Source: Incurvaria masculella | Taxonomy: Eukaryota > Arthropoda > Insecta > Lepidoptera > Incurvariidae | DNA length: 64,000 nt | Direction of reading: 5' to 3' | NCBI GenBank assembly: GCA_946894095.1 | Contig: OX335650.1 | Location: forward strand, 6,076,001 to 6,140,000 | Shown here: positions 10,055 through 22,300 of the stretch, in pieces | Layout of the letters: each line of letters opens with the position of its first letter | Position numbering within the stretch: position 1 is the first letter of the stretch | Notes under the pieces: model-generated | The model's database searches: none | Told to the model about the DNA's origin: nothing | Seen by the model: the letters and a program-made list of their open reading frames with translations, nothing else | Made by a program: the position numbers and the translations under genes

Positions 10055-10700
10055 GTGATACAGTGCTACAGTCCCAGCTGATATTCTATCTTTCTATTGT
10101 ATTCAGAGTGGTCGCACTAACTTTAATCCGCCGGACTAAGCCGGTTTTTGTATGGTTAGTCCGGTGCTCATCTCGTACTAAGTTTTGGCAGGTGATCTCT
10201 GAATACGACTTTTTGTGTCTCGTATTAACAGTGCTATTCAGAGTAAGCGGACTAACTTTAGTATTTGGGTTAAGCCGGGACTAGAGAGCGGAATTAGTGT
10301 TAGTCCTCGTCACGGCGCGCGGCTGACTTACCGGCGGACTAAGCCCGTTCTAGTGGCTATTTTGCAACTGTCAGCCGTATCAAAGCTTAAATCGCGTACT
10401 AAGACCCGGTTGCACGAAGAGACGGCTGAGTTAACACGTCACTTTTAGTGAATCGCATACAGTTCCTTCCATACTGTCCACACAAAGTGACGTGCTTGCT
10501 CATACTTTGACGTTGATTTTGATTTATTGTCCTTTCGTACACTGGGCCCTAAATCAGAAACGTCAGTTTTATGAAAAATGGTATTCAGAAAACCGGTTTG
10601 AGGTTAGTCCGCGCGTTCATACCGGACTATTTTTCGAACATCGGTTAAACCACCTCAGAGAAGGCTTAACAGCGTACTAATCCCGCATTAACGGCGGCCG
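10055..10700. repeat. Short MITEs with TATTCAGAGT ends and a linked foldback
   Basis: 10085-10210 runs from ATTCAGAGTGGTCGCACTAA to GATCTCTGAATACGAC, that is, with inverted ends. Close relatives are at 41308-41421 and 56279-56392. 10225-10690 holds a second related piece (GACTAACTTTAGTATTTGGG, AAGAGACGGCTGAGTTAACA) shared with 29350-29600. Confidence 0.6.
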
Positions 10701-10829
10701 TTGTAGTTTGAACAGCTGTTTGCCAATATTCTTGCATCAATCACACTCAAAATCTTTAATGTGGGTTCCCGGCGCGTAAAAATAATATAGTTGCGACGAC
10801 TGCATTTCTTCCCGTGCATGTCGTTGGAG

Positions 10830-10940
10830 CCGAATAAGGAATCCGTCGTTCGTGGTTCGGACTCCACGTTGAACTGTAGCAGTGCTGAACTGTAGGTCCG
10901 CCCCTTCCTTACTAGGTGGTAGGGTAGGGATAAGTGTTCT
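10830..10940 (+). repeat. SINE body fragment
   Basis: Carries CGTGGTTCGGACTCCACGTT, ACTGTAGGTCC and CTTACTAGGTGGTAGGG from the SINE body common in this window. Both ends are truncated. Confidence 0.65.
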
Positions 10941-11167
10941 GTGTTATATATGTATATTCTTTGATTAATCTCTATTCTTTAGTTATTCTGTGATTAGCTG
11001 TTTTCAATGGCTTTTATTTATTTTATCACAGTATTTTATTAGGATATCATATGTTGTGATTTTATTGTTGTGTTGTCATGTGATGTAAACCAATCCCTAG
11101 AAAATCCTTTAACCAACCAACCAAACCCATCGCATACCATAACATTCTGTGACTATCCAATCTAAGC

Positions 11168-14100
11168 ATGTCAACGGACACTGTAAACATTGCTCGTAGG
11201 AGATTGGCCGAAGCCTTAGGTGACAACATGGCCGTATACCTTGGTCACATGAAGATGTGGTTCAAGATGAAGCTTACTAAAGTGGAGTTCGACACGGAGG
11301 CGCGTTCTCTATTGTCTCCTGAGCAAGTGCATCTACACAACGAATTCTTCCTAGCACTCCTTAACAAGGTAGAGCAAAAAGATATTGCTTAAAATTTACA
11401 TTCATTGTCAAAATTATCCTCACCGAAATTTACTATCTCATTGATTTGTCTTAAAAATAAATCTAGGTTATTTACAGAGAGCTTTTATGCACCCGTATAT
11501 GAATTAATAGAGTCGGTGCCCCAAGCACCAGACGCCGCAATTCATTTTGATTCTGCGCTTTAGCTGATTTGATGGGATAATCTCAAACAACTTTTTTATG
11601 GTAGCTATGGTATTTCATAACGCAATTTTGAGAAAACAATCAAAATTTTGTGCATTAAGATGGAAACAGGTATTCCACCAGTATTGATGGCGACGAGAAA
11701 TAATTTCCTTATAAGTATTTAGTTGGCGTACCAGTACAAGCAAGTGTATAACACTCCAGGTGGAAGGCCTAGCAGACGCCTCGGTGGCATCTCAGGAGCG
11801 CGTCGGTTCACACAGCCGCAACAGTCGCCGCCACAAGCGCGGCTCCCGCAGTGGCTCCGAGAAGAGCAACTTCGAGCCGGCTGAGCTGGCGGAGTACCTG
11901 CCGCCGAGCTCGCCGCCGGGCGCAGGCGGCGACGGCGTCAAGTACGCCGTGCAGGAGCTGTTCCTGCCGGACCATGCGCTCGTCGTCGGCAGGTTCATGC
12001 TGGCTGCATGGGAGCATGGGCTTGAGGGGGCGCACGACGATGCGGCTCACATCATTGTCATTGCTCTGCAAGTAGGTTTTTTTTCGTGAGATCTGTGATC
12101 AGAGCACCTAGTCCCACTTTTCGCCTGAATTGGCGTTTACCCCAACTGATCGACTAACGTTTTCTAATGTATGGAGAAATTAAAAAGTGCAAGCAGTCGG
12201 CGTTTACGTAATTTTTGCAAGTCTCAGATTGATGTGACAGTTTACTCACCGTTGCCATAAAAACGTTGACGTTGCCATTTAAGCTGACTCCTCGTTTTCA
12301 TACAAATCGGAAGTCTGAGTTTGATTTTGACAGCTTGAAGAAGTAAAATCACAGAATAAGTAGTAAACACTTGTATATGGTTTGATGTTTTTACGTAACT
12401 TCAAAGCTCCGTAAAAGCCTGTGGATAAGTTGGATAAGTGCATTTCGTCACGAATTCGAGCTGCGCCATAGATCGGAATCCATGTAAAATCGTAACCGTA
12501 AAACCGAGGCCCCCCTTCCTCTACTAGGTGGTAGGGTTTAAGCCCGCCCGGAGTTGGTACCATGGTCGAAGTTCAATGTAGCCGTGCTCATACAGGGAAG
12601 GTCCTGGCATGGCACCGAATTCCTTTGGGAATGTGGTGTATTGGCCTAGTATCATAACGGTAGTTTTGTGGTATTTATTAGCCATGTCCATTAGCACAAT
12701 GGGTTATTGGCCTAAAAAGCATGAATTGTAAGCATGTTGAACAGTTGAGAAATGCTCAATGCTGGATTGAGGGCTACTCCTCTTGTCTTCTTGGTTCATG
12801 ATTACGTATAATATAGGAAAGTTTTTATTAATACGTTCCAGAACTTCCTCAAGAACATCCTGAGCGCGGTGATATCGCAACGGCGCGGCTACAAGAGTCG
12901 TGGCAGTCTAACTTACGACCTTGGCGCCGACGTGCCCAACATGTGGCTCCGGGGGTCCGCGCGGCTGCTGGATCCGCAGGCGGACGGACGGACAGACACG
13001 GACGAGAGCGGCGCGCCCGTACCACGCACGCCGCCCACCATAGACGAGGTGGAGCATGCGACGGCCTACGAGATAGCTTGCAGGTTGGTGATGCCAGCTG
13101 ATTAGAACATCCTGAGCGTTGTGATATCGCAGCGACGTGACTAGAGTCGCGGCAGCCTGACGTATGACCTCGGCGCTGAAGTGCCCTACATGTGGTTGCG
13201 GAGGTCTGTCCGCCTGCTAGACCTGCTACAAACGAGAGCGTAGCACCTATATACGCTATTAACCATAAATGAGGTGGAGCTCATGACGGCCAATAAGATA
13301 GCTTCCAGGTTAGTGATTTAAGCTGATTAAAACATCCAGAGCGCGGTATAATCGCATAGACACGCCTATTAGAGTCACGGCAGCCTGATTTAAGGTGGGC
13401 CCGTAAGCATCAGAAAATTTCGCCTCCCATACAAACGTAGTTTACTAATCATTTGTAAACCACTTTTCCAATTTACTTGATATTTGATATTAAATATCAG
13501 GCAACAAATATCTGTGACTGCATGTCTTTCGGTAAATGTATCCTGGGTCAAACCAGTGAGAAAACAAAATTCGTATGAAGATTTTTTTTTTGCTTTCATT
13601 TCATTTTTCAAAAAAACAAAAGCGTGCAGACACAGATATTTCTTGCCTGATATTAGATATAAAAAATCTATTCAATTGGAACAGTGGTTTTCAAATGATT
13701 ACCAAATTACGTTTGTATGGGGAGCACAGCATACGGGCCGTCCTTAAGACCTGGCCGCCAACATGCCCAAATAGTGCAGAGGTCTGGGCGGCTAGTGGAC
13801 CTGCTGGCGAACAAATGGATCCGGACCAGAGCTGATGGAGGGACATGCTACCAACACCTGGTAGCAGACCGACATATTGGACACAGCAGAACCACCTCGC
13901 GGCTCCCAGAGCACATATTTTGGTTTGTACGAACAGTTGTTGTATATCGTAGAAGTCGCTAGATGGTCTAGCACTTACATTTTTCAACTTTCCCTGTTTT
14001 AATTTACTGTGGGAACAAGGACAGCACTATATGAGCTCAGGTGCTTCATACCGATACATTTAGAAATTTTGATTTCCGATTAACGGACAAGTTGTGTTCT

Positions 14101-17100
14101 TGCGCCCAGCAATCTAACTTTGATGAAATAATTTTTCGTGGAACTCGATTTTACATGACAGACGATTATCTTTTAAATAACCAAAATGGATAACATTTGA
14201 GAGCCCGCTGGGAAGGGCCACCTAAGATCAAAATAGATCTTCAACTGACCCTGGCTAGAGCTTGTTTGCTCTAGCCATTATTATTATATTACTTGTTTTG
14301 ATTTATTTGTCAGCCTCAGTGGCCCAGTGGCGCGACACTTCGGCGATCGCTCTCCGAAGTTAAGCAACGTTGGGTCCGGTCTGGTCTTGGATGGGTGACC
14401 ATTCGACCGTTGAGAGAGGCTGGCCGTGGTTCGGATTTCACGTTAAGCTTGTAGGTCCCCTTCCTTACTTACTAGGTGGTAGGGTTTATCCCGCCCGGGT
14501 TGGTACCATCGCATTGGATGAACGATGGTCGAAGCGGCAATGAAAATTGTCCGTGTTTTCCATCCAGTTCAATGTAGCCGTGCAATATAAGGAAGGTCCT
14601 GGCATGGCACCTAGTTCCCATGTGGTGTGTTGGGCTAATATCATGATAGAACTTGTGGTATTAGCCATCCATGTCCAGTCACATAAAAAAAAAAAAAAAT
14701 TTAATTACAAGTTAGCGTTTCTAGACACACTGGTTTCTGGTTCCGAGATTATCTGTGTTTTACAGGTAAATACTGCATACCTCACTGGTTCTTTGTTGAC
14801 CATATTTTATATGTTATCTTTATTATTTAAAATTAAAACTTGTTACATAACAACAGATCATTATTCTGCAGTTACATGGTGAATGTTTTTTCATTCATCA
14901 GCTGGCCTTGTGAGTCTTGAGACCTAGGTCCACTAAGGCTCAAACATTCCTCGCTTGTATAAAATTGATCACTGAGCTTAATAGGTTATTTGAATATCGA
15001 TATTAATAATAATTGTAAATAATAATAATTGAATATCATCAACTACCTACAAGTATCCATACATTGTCAACCAAGATAACAATTCCTCCCATATGTAACA
15101 TACATATTTAATGTAAATGACCTTTTTGACAAAACAATAAAAGACTGCAATGTTACACATTGGTAATATAAACCATATTAGAATGGATAAATACATGTTC
15201 CTTGCATAATATTTGATATAGGTTGATTGAGTTAAAAGTACAGACAAGTAATTAAATTTTTAAAATATTCAATTGTAAAATAAAACTTCTACAAATTGTG
15301 CTATTTGGTACTTTAGTTACGTTGGTGAGACCGTCGGCCCGAAGAAAAGTGTATTTTTCTGCCCATATAGTGATCTGTATTAAATTGGTTATTCTTCTGA
15401 ATTCCGATATACAACTGCATATCAAATATGAGTACAACTGCATATTTTCCATGCTTCAGTAAATAGTGACGAGAGGACGGGCAATGAATCATAAAATTTA
15501 CTTATTTTTATTGTCATGTTATTACAGTTTTAGTAACTTTTGGTTGGTTGGTCCACCAGGAATTCGGTATTGTAAAAGTATTAGACAATTTGGATTTTTT
15601 TTTTATTGTTACTTTCCATTTTTAAATAGGCAGTTACTTATCATTTCTAAATGAGAGCACAGATAAAAAAAATGTTTTGCCTTCTTTCAGCCAGCCTTTA
15701 GTGGAGTATGAGAAGTGAGTTGTTTATTGTGAATTTGTTATCATCATGTCATGTCTTCACGGGTTATCCTATTTACTTCTGAGTGGGCACATTGTCTTGA
15801 TATGTTTATGTTCTGTGATGAAAACTTCACCAGATTAATCATGAGCCATTTTTAAGGTTGTCAAACTCTGCATGCTCAATCGATCTAAAGAAAGATCCTA
15901 CTCAAGAAATTAAGATCACTGGTCACAACCACATACGTAATATACACTAATATAAAAATTTGGGCTCATTAAATTGTATAAAGGGGAGCTATGTCATCTC
16001 CGATGAGGCGCCAATCCAGGAGGGCAGGGGGGGAGGGGGGGCAATGAGTGCAATTGTCCACCGAAGTCACGACTGAGACATTTTGTTTTGATTGATTTGA
16101 GATGAGATGGTTTTGTGATGGAATCGCCCCCCGAGACCTTTTTGATCCTCCGAAAGCAAGGATCTCACACAAACTTTAAAATCCTCGCATGACTCAGAAC
16201 ACAAAATTCTCACACAAACTTTAAGATCCTCGCATGACTTAGAACACAAAATTCTCACATAAACTTTAAAATCCTCGCATGACTCAGAACACAAAATTCT
16301 CACACAAACTTTAAGATCCTCGCATGACTTATAACACAAAATTCTCACATAAACTTTAAGTTCGGCCCGTAAGCACCTGAAAATTTCGCCTCCCATACAA
16401 ACGTAGTTTACTAATGATTTGAAAACCACTTTCCAACTTGATATTTGGTATCTAATATTAGGCTACAAATATCTGTGTCTGCATGCCTTTGTTTTTTCGG
16501 TAAATGTATTCTGGGTCAAACCACAGAGAAAACAAAATTCGTATGAAGATTTTCTTTTTGCATTCATTTCATTCGGTTTGGATTTTTCAAAAAAACAAAA
16601 GCATGCAGACACAGATATTTGTTACCTGATATTAGATATTAAATATCAATTTAATTGGAATAGCGGTTTCCAAATGATTAGTAAACTACGTTTGTATGGG
16701 GAGCATAGCTTACGGGCCGTTCTTAAGGTCGGCCCGTAAGCACCTGAAAATTTCGCCTCCCATGCAAACGTAGTTTACTAATGATTTGAAAACCACTGTT
16801 CCAACTCACTTGATATTTGGTATCTAATATTAGGCTACAAATATCTATGTCTGCATGCCTTTGTTTTTTCGGTAAATGTATTGTGGGTCAAACCACAGAG
16901 AAAACAAAATTCGTATGAAGATTTTCTTTTTGCATTCATTTCATTCGGTTTGGATTTTTCAAAAAAACAAAAGCATGCAGACACAGATATTTGTTACCTG
17001 ATATTAGATATTGAATATCAATTTAATTGGAATAGCGGTTTCCAAATGATTAGTAAACTACGTTTGTATGGGGAGCATAGCTTACGGGCCGTTCTTAAGG

Positions 17101-17450
17101 TCTTCGCATGAGCTTGTTTGGTGCTCAAAAATCAAAGTTCTCAAACAAATTTTAATATTCCTGTATTTCTTTTATGTTCCTTCGAAACATTACCCTTGTT
17201 TTTGGCCCCTGACCCGTCAAGGAAACCCTGGATCTGCGCCTGTCCCCAATGCTTCAAGTATGTGATAACATTAGTACGATATGACTATGATTCCAGCGAT
17301 CCACACCAGGAGGCGCGAATCGAAGAGAAACTGACCGTGAACGAATTCTACCAGACCCTGCTTGTGCATCGAAACATAATCGCCAGCCACTCGATATACG
17401 CTGTCAACATGGAGAGAATGGTTACCATGCTCAATCACCCGAGTTATTAG
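11168..17450 (+). CDS. Tada1: TADA1, transcriptional adapter 1 (SAGA complex), 4 exons
   Basis: Subunit of the SAGA histone acetyltransferase complex, nuclear; its family has a histone-fold region. Exons 11168-11368, 11760-12071, 12842-13083 and 17297-17450 join in phases 0, 0 and 2 to 302 codons plus TAG; human TADA1 is slightly longer. Exon 1 has RRRLAEALGDN, WFKMKLTKVEFDTEA and VHLHNEFFLALLNK. Exon 2 has LPDHALVVGRFMLAAWEHGL. Exon 4 has QTLLVHRNIIASHSIYAVNM and ends near HPSY. The start ATG has A at -3. Introns 1 to 3 are 0.39, 0.77 and 4.2 kb; intron 3 holds decayed exon-3 copies and MITEs. A possible poly(A) signal AATAAA is at 17939-17944. Confidence 0.93.
12112..12425. mobile_element. 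MITE with GGCGTTTAC ends, right end lost
   Basis: Begins TCGCCTGAATTGGCGTTTAC and holds CATACAAATCGGAAGTCTGA and TTTGACAGCTTGAAGAAGTA. The complete relative at 32427-32745 has both inverted ends. Here the far end is replaced by a SINE body. It lies in TADA1 intron 2. Confidence 0.65.
12426..12695 (+). repeat. SINE body, head missing
   Basis: Has TGCATTTCGTCACGAATTCG, CTACTAGGTGGTAGGGTTTA, GCCCGCCCGGAGTTGGTACC, GGAAGGTCCTGGCATGGCAC and TAGCCATGTCCATTAG. It joins directly to the broken MITE at 12425, so it probably inserted into it. TADA1 intron 2. Confidence 0.75.
13106..13330 (+). pseudogene. Decayed tandem copy of TADA1 exon 3 (copy 2)
   Basis: Starting AACATCCTGAGCGTTGTGAT it follows exon 3 (same phrase at 12854) about 252 bp later, and keeps ATGACCTCGGCGCTGAAGTG, CATGTGGTTGCGG, ATGAGGTGGAGC and a GCTTCCAG|GTTAGTGA donor-like end. 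An in-frame TAG falls where exon 3 has TAC, and several deletions break the frame, so it is not usable as an exon. Confidence 0.85.
13331..13870 (+). pseudogene. Decayed TADA1 exon 3 copy 3, split by a MITE
   Basis: 13331-13393 (AACATCCAGAGCGCGG...GGCAGCCTGATTTAA) and 13744-13870 (GACCTGGCCGCCAACATGCC, GTGGACCTGCTGG) are two halves of one exon-3 copy. The 350-bp element between them sits exactly at a TTAA, duplicated on the other side. Removing the element and one TTAA restores colinearity with exon 3. Stops show it is dead. Confidence 0.8.
13394..13743. mobile_element. TTAA-flanked foldback MITE, copy 1
   Basis: Ends are inverted: TTAAGGTGGGCCCGTAAGC on the left, and TTAAGGACGGCCCGTATGC read inward from the right. 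TTAA is duplicated at 13390-13393 and 13744-13747. Inner arms (CATACAAACGTAGTTTACTA and its complement) extend the hairpin. TTAA duplication suggests a piggyBac-type transposase in trans; no transposase is encoded. Confidence 0.85.
14309..14698 (+). mobile_element. 5S-rRNA-headed SINE (SINE3 type)
   Basis: The head matches the 3' half of 5S rRNA with its internal promoter: CTCCGAAGTTAAGCAACGTT, GGGTCCGGTCTGGTCTTGGA and TGGGTGACC. The common SINE body follows (CCTTCCTTACTTACTAGGTG, GGTACCATCGCATTGGATGA, GGCATGGCACCTAGTTCCCA) and a poly(A) run ends it near 14698. TADA1 intron 3. Confidence 0.88.
14700..16140. other. Intron 3 of TADA1, no recognised feature
   Basis: AT-rich intron sequence without convincing exon, repeat copy or RNA gene. 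Short open stretches here lack family resemblance. Confidence 0.5.
16150..16359. repeat. 45-bp tandem repeat, about 4.5 units
   Basis: Unit begins TCCTCGCATGACTCAGAACA and ends CACAAACTTTAAGA; units differ at a few positions (CTCAG/CTTAG, CACACAA/CACATAA). The array is cut by two TTAA MITEs and resumes as TTAAGGTCTTCGCATGAGC at 17095. The repeated peptide it would encode on the minus strand is a by-product. Confidence 0.85.
16360..16722. mobile_element. TTAA-flanked foldback MITE, copy 2
   Basis: Same family as 13394-13743, inserted at a TTAA of the 45-bp repeat (16356-16359). The inner arms around CATACAAACGTAGTTTACTA are near-perfect inverted repeats. Confidence 0.85.
16727..17094. mobile_element. 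TTAA-flanked foldback MITE, copy 3
   Basis: Follows copy 2 with only a shared TTAA (16723-16726) between them, and is closed by TTAA at 17095-17098. It is nearly identical to copy 2, in the same orientation. Confidence 0.85.
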
Positions 17451-19335
17451 TTATGGGGAGCGTTGAAGAGAAGACAAAGGTTCTGCTTACTGGACTGGAG
17501 TCCTGGGTTCTATTTGAGTTTACAATTGGCTGACAAGGCGCGACTGCGATAGCTGTTGGCTTTTCTATCGGCTTGCTGTTTCTGGCAAAGGCTGCCCAGC
17601 CTTGTTTGATTCCCGACGACATTGGTCTTTCATCGGCCTGTCACATCAGGACAGGAGTGGCTGTTTGACTAACTATTCAGGAAGTTAATGCTTCTTGGCT
17701 AGTAATGATATTTTTAAAATCTGCATGATACATATTGGGTGACTGCATAGCTAATCATGTTATTAAATTTTCTCTATGCTGTTACTACAAGATCTTGAAG
17801 AAGTTTATTTTGAATCATGTATATACATACTGAATCAGTTCTCCTGCTCCTGAAATGTGGAGGAAGTCAGTATATCATGAGTAAATTAATTAAATGTCGT
17901 TGAAATAGAGCATGAATAATTTTAGTCATAAAAAGAAAAATAAATTTGTTTTGTTTTCTAATTACATACTTTTGTTTACATTTTCACTGTTGTTGGACAT
18001 TCAATTATGGATAATGTAATTTATGCCCGTTCTTCGTATTCTGCCCATATATCTTTTCCCACTTTCCTATGAACTAAAATATACAGACTGTTAACAGGTT
18101 AATTCCAGAGCATTGTAAAAAAACAATGCCTTATTTTTTCGTTTAATTTCAACACTTCAGCTCAATATTTTGTTAGGAAATGTGAATAATATTTGAAAAT
18201 AATTATTAAGTTAATTCTTTCGTTATTTCTTGATGATTTACTTAACAAAATGTTTTTTAGAAATTTGAAACATAGTCCAGAAAATGTATGGGAATAATAG
18301 TGGGTGACCAAATGAAAAGTTTTGAGAGGCAACTCGTTGCAATTTAATAACTTAGATCGAACATTTACACCGCTCTTAACTGAAACTAAAACTAACAAAA
18401 AGATTTTAAACTAAGTCAAACAAAAAAAAACGAAAGTAACGCTAACTCTTGTTAAAAGTTACATTTCGTCCATACAAAATGTGTCAAAGTGGCACATTTT
18501 GTGAGTGAGGAAAGTAGTACGCTTCTTTGTTTTAGTTTTAGTTAGGTACAAACGGCATCACCCTAGAGGCCACACATTGATTTTATCCCATTTACGTTAT
18601 CCTTGCATCCTCCAATGCATACTGTGGCGCCGAGGTTATGCGCTCCGTACGACTATTTATGTCTTATTGACACTAAAGACCGCTTTGATACGGTTTGTTT
18701 GGACGAAATGTCAAATTTGATATAACTTTCGGTTAGTGTTGGTTCCAGTTGCGACCATTTATCTCGGCGAGAATGCAATACATGAGAATGCTCCTCCAGC
18801 GTTTTGCACGAATGGGCAAGGAAACTGCTTATTTATCACGACAGGTGGCGTCTAAGCGAGCTCACCTAAAATATCTGTCAAAGCTGTCAGATTCCATACA
18901 AAATATAACAGAATAGATTTGAAAAAACTCAATATATGTAATTGAAATGACTCAATTATCTCCATGTTATTCCGAAAATAAATTATTCTTAATTATGCTG
19001 ACCAAAAGAAGTCTTAGTAAAGAAAATATCATAAAAACATAGCCTATAATAATTTGTTTCATACTTAGTGCAGGTCATTAACATTTAAATTTGTTTGAAT
19101 GCAAACAAAAGCTCTTCTTTTCCTCTAAACCTTATCTTACTACATCATGGAGTACATATTTCATCTAAAAACTCGTAAATCAAACTTGACAGGATGTTTT
19201 GACGTTTTTAAGGTGAGTTCCCTCATGCGACATCGACAATAAGCTTCGAGTTTACTTCCCCTTTCCGCAGCAGTCTGGCAGTGACAATTTTCGAACGCGA
19301 GTTCTTTTGATTGAGGGGGCGTGACAGGCGCGCGA
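17451..19335. other. Intergenic region between TADA1 and Ig gene A
   Basis: Convergent 3' ends of two genes. 18360-18535 has inverted ends around ACTGAAACTAAAACTAAC, and 18540-18720 (CGGCATCACCCTAGAGG, TTTGATACGGTTTG) is shared with 33555-33745. The rest shows nothing recognisable. Confidence 0.5.
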
Positions 19336-22300
19336 TCACGCCAACTCGTGCGCGGGGTCTTGCAACGGCGCGCCGCTGCCGTCGGGCGCGTCGACGCGGA
19401 CGCGCGGCGCGAGCGGCGAGGGCCGGCGGCGCACGTCCGCGAGCTCTATGGGCGCCGCCGCCGCCACGCCGCTAGACCGCCGCCGCCACACGACCAGCGC
19501 GCCCAGCGCGAGCACGATGACGGCTATCGCGACGAACACTATGCCCGTGACGGACGCCGTGCTCAGGTTGTACATGCCTGGAAAACAATGATGCCTGATT
19601 CATGTTTGCTGCATCACAATGCAGATGACCGTTTCGTAACATGGCTACACTTTATCGCTCAGAGGGCAAATGTTGGGTGATTTTCGAAATCTTCTTTTCC
19701 AGTTCATACCAGAGGGTCTACTCATGAGATTCTCCCCTGTGTATTAATGGTGAGTCACAACGCTTTCGTACTCATGAAATGACAGCCACGAGTCACCCTA
19801 GTGTTGTCCCTTTCTAATTATTCTAATTAGAGTGCGACGACACTAACATAACGTTTGATGACGTCAGGCGAAAGCGTCTCACTTTCATCTGTGACTAATT
19901 CGCTTTCGCTTTCCTGAGTTGATAGGCTGAGCCCGAGATAAAATGCTCGAGGAGATTGAGGAGAAATTCCTTTCCAAAATAGAAGGAATTGCGTCTTGCT
20001 TCAGAATTTGTCGAAAAAATAGGCATAACTTAAGTTGTAACTCAAAATTGCACCCCCGGAGCTGGATTGCTGTCCCTCCGGACCCTTTTCACTCGTTTTT
20101 ACCATCGCTCAACACAGAACATGCAGTGAATTGTACTGTCGACATTCTTGAACTAAGAACCAACCTCTAGATTCTTTCTCTACAGGGCATCATAGGGTCG
20201 GTAAACAATGAAATGAACTCCCTGCCGAGGCATTTCTCCTACTGTACAACCATCATTAATCTATGTTATAACTAGCTAGTTACTACCTTGGGTTCATGAA
20301 AGATTGTGTGAAGCCGATCCGATGTGTGCCGAACGGAATGGATTTCGCAGCCCTGTGAAATTCCCAAAACCCGTCAACGTCGTCGGGCACTTCTTATCGA
20401 CTTCTTATCTCCGGCCTGGCGTACGCCATATGCATAGTTATACCTATTACTTATTTAAATTTCAGTGTGGGCTTTCCTAGACTCTATGATTAGTGTGAGA
20501 AAAACTTAGGGGGTGTAAATTAATAGTTAACGATGCTCTTACCTTCAACCGAGAGTTCTATGACGTCCACGAACTCCTTGGAACCTCCGTCGAGCCACGC
20601 TCCGCACACCCACGCTCCCACGTCCTCGTACGTGACCTTTGCGATTGTGACGGCACAGTCGCCGCGGTCAACGCTGTTGTTGGCTGGGTAGAAGAATCTG
20701 CCCTTGATGGAACTGAAATAAGTGGAATGCGTTTTATTCCGCACAAAGATGACGTAAGGTTCGACTACACTGCATGGATCTTTCACACAACTCAAGGATT
20801 TTGCATTGGGCTAAACGGCAGCAATTTTAATTTGAGCTTAAGTATACAGCGACATCTATGTTCAAAAATACAATTTAAAAATAAAAAGATTTTTATTTTA
20901 CTGGACTGGATATTCGTCTGAGGCAGGACACACAGCGGCGACGAGCGGACGCGGACTTATGTTGCTGTACCTCAAATTCTGCCGTATAGCCTGACTCGAT
21001 GCTTCTGGTGTTTTATCTATTAGGTACTTTCATCTCTAGTCGGACGCGCGAAGCACCCGCGCGCAGTCAATGCTCTGTGAATGCAGGATCTTAAGAAAAT
21101 CCGATTGCAAGACTTCCATGTAGAAGTCGCTGCAAAGCCAAAATTTAGTACGATAACACTACCAACTTGTGTTACACTTCCTGAAGGAGGCAGGAATTGA
21201 GGGTGAACTTTAAGAAGGGAAAAGTCACAATAGATCTGGAAAGGTCGCAGTGCAAAGCTAAAAAAGCTTGCAGCCCAACTTCAAAAAATAAAAATAATGA
21301 TACATGTAAGCAGTCATGGAGATTCATGCAACAAAACAGCAATTTTATTTTGGAATAGTTAACTTCAGAGCTCGGTAATTAACTTTGACTGGTGGCACGA
21401 GCCTTAGCTCGTTTGTTTCTGTCTGTACCTTCCACAAAACTGCACTCACTTGTTTCTGGTAATAGTCCCGTCGATGCTAAGATGGAGAGTGATTGAGAGA
21501 GCAGCCAACCAACGGCCGTGCGAAGCAGAAGATTGTTGAGTGCCACGACCCGTGCCTTGCACAAAAGTGTTCACTTGTGTTTGATAAGGCGCCGTCGATA
21601 TTGGAGGATGTGTCGACCATCGAATTGGAATAGCGTAGACCGAAGGCTTAGAATAGAGAGATGGTGCTTTCCACAAGCGTGTCAACCGGCGGCGAACTGT
21701 TGAGTGATGTGTGGCAAAGCCTTTCAAAAACAGTATATTCACTCAACCATATTCACCGCACCAACAATACTGAAGGGCGTGGCAGCTGGTGACCCTAAGC
21801 TATTGAGCGATGAGTGCCGTAACCCATTCCTGACAAGAAAATGTACTCACTTGTTTATCGTCAAGATTTTGTCGATACGGAACATTCTCTACAGCTAAGC
21901 TGGAGAAATTGGTGGGTGCCTTTCATTAAAATACACTCACTGGTCTCTGGCAAATATACTGTGAATATTGAAGAGCGGGCCAATCGGTGTCGCTGAGATG
22001 GAGGACGACTAGTGCCTAACACAAAAGTGCACTCACTTGTTTCTGGTAACGGTACCGTCGATGCTGAAAGGCGTGCCGACCGGCGGCACGAAGCGGCAGT
22101 AGCTGAGCGGCGTGGCCTGCCGCGGCGTGGTGCACACCAGCGTGGTTTCCTCGCCGTGGATCGCCGTGATGTTTGGCTCGACGGTCGCCAGCTGGCCGCC
22201 GACGCGCATGCGCTTGAACTGAGTGAACTCTTCGCCGATGCGGTCCTTCCGCCCGATGTGGCATGTCCACGGGCCGGAGTCGCTGCGCCCTACCTTCAAC

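Noticed and set aside
11369..11392. Extension of TADA1 exon 1 to the stop at 11392
   Set aside because: The AAG|GTAGAG donor at 11369 joins in phase to an exon with clear TADA1 sequence; the extension has none.
11808..12071. GC-rich antisense ORFs over TADA1 exon 2
   Set aside because: Shadows of a GC-rich coding exon with well-supported sense reading.
16067..16429. 120-codon ORF with repeated CVRILC motifs
   Set aside because: It is a translation of the 45-bp minisatellite (45 is a multiple of 3) and runs into a MITE.
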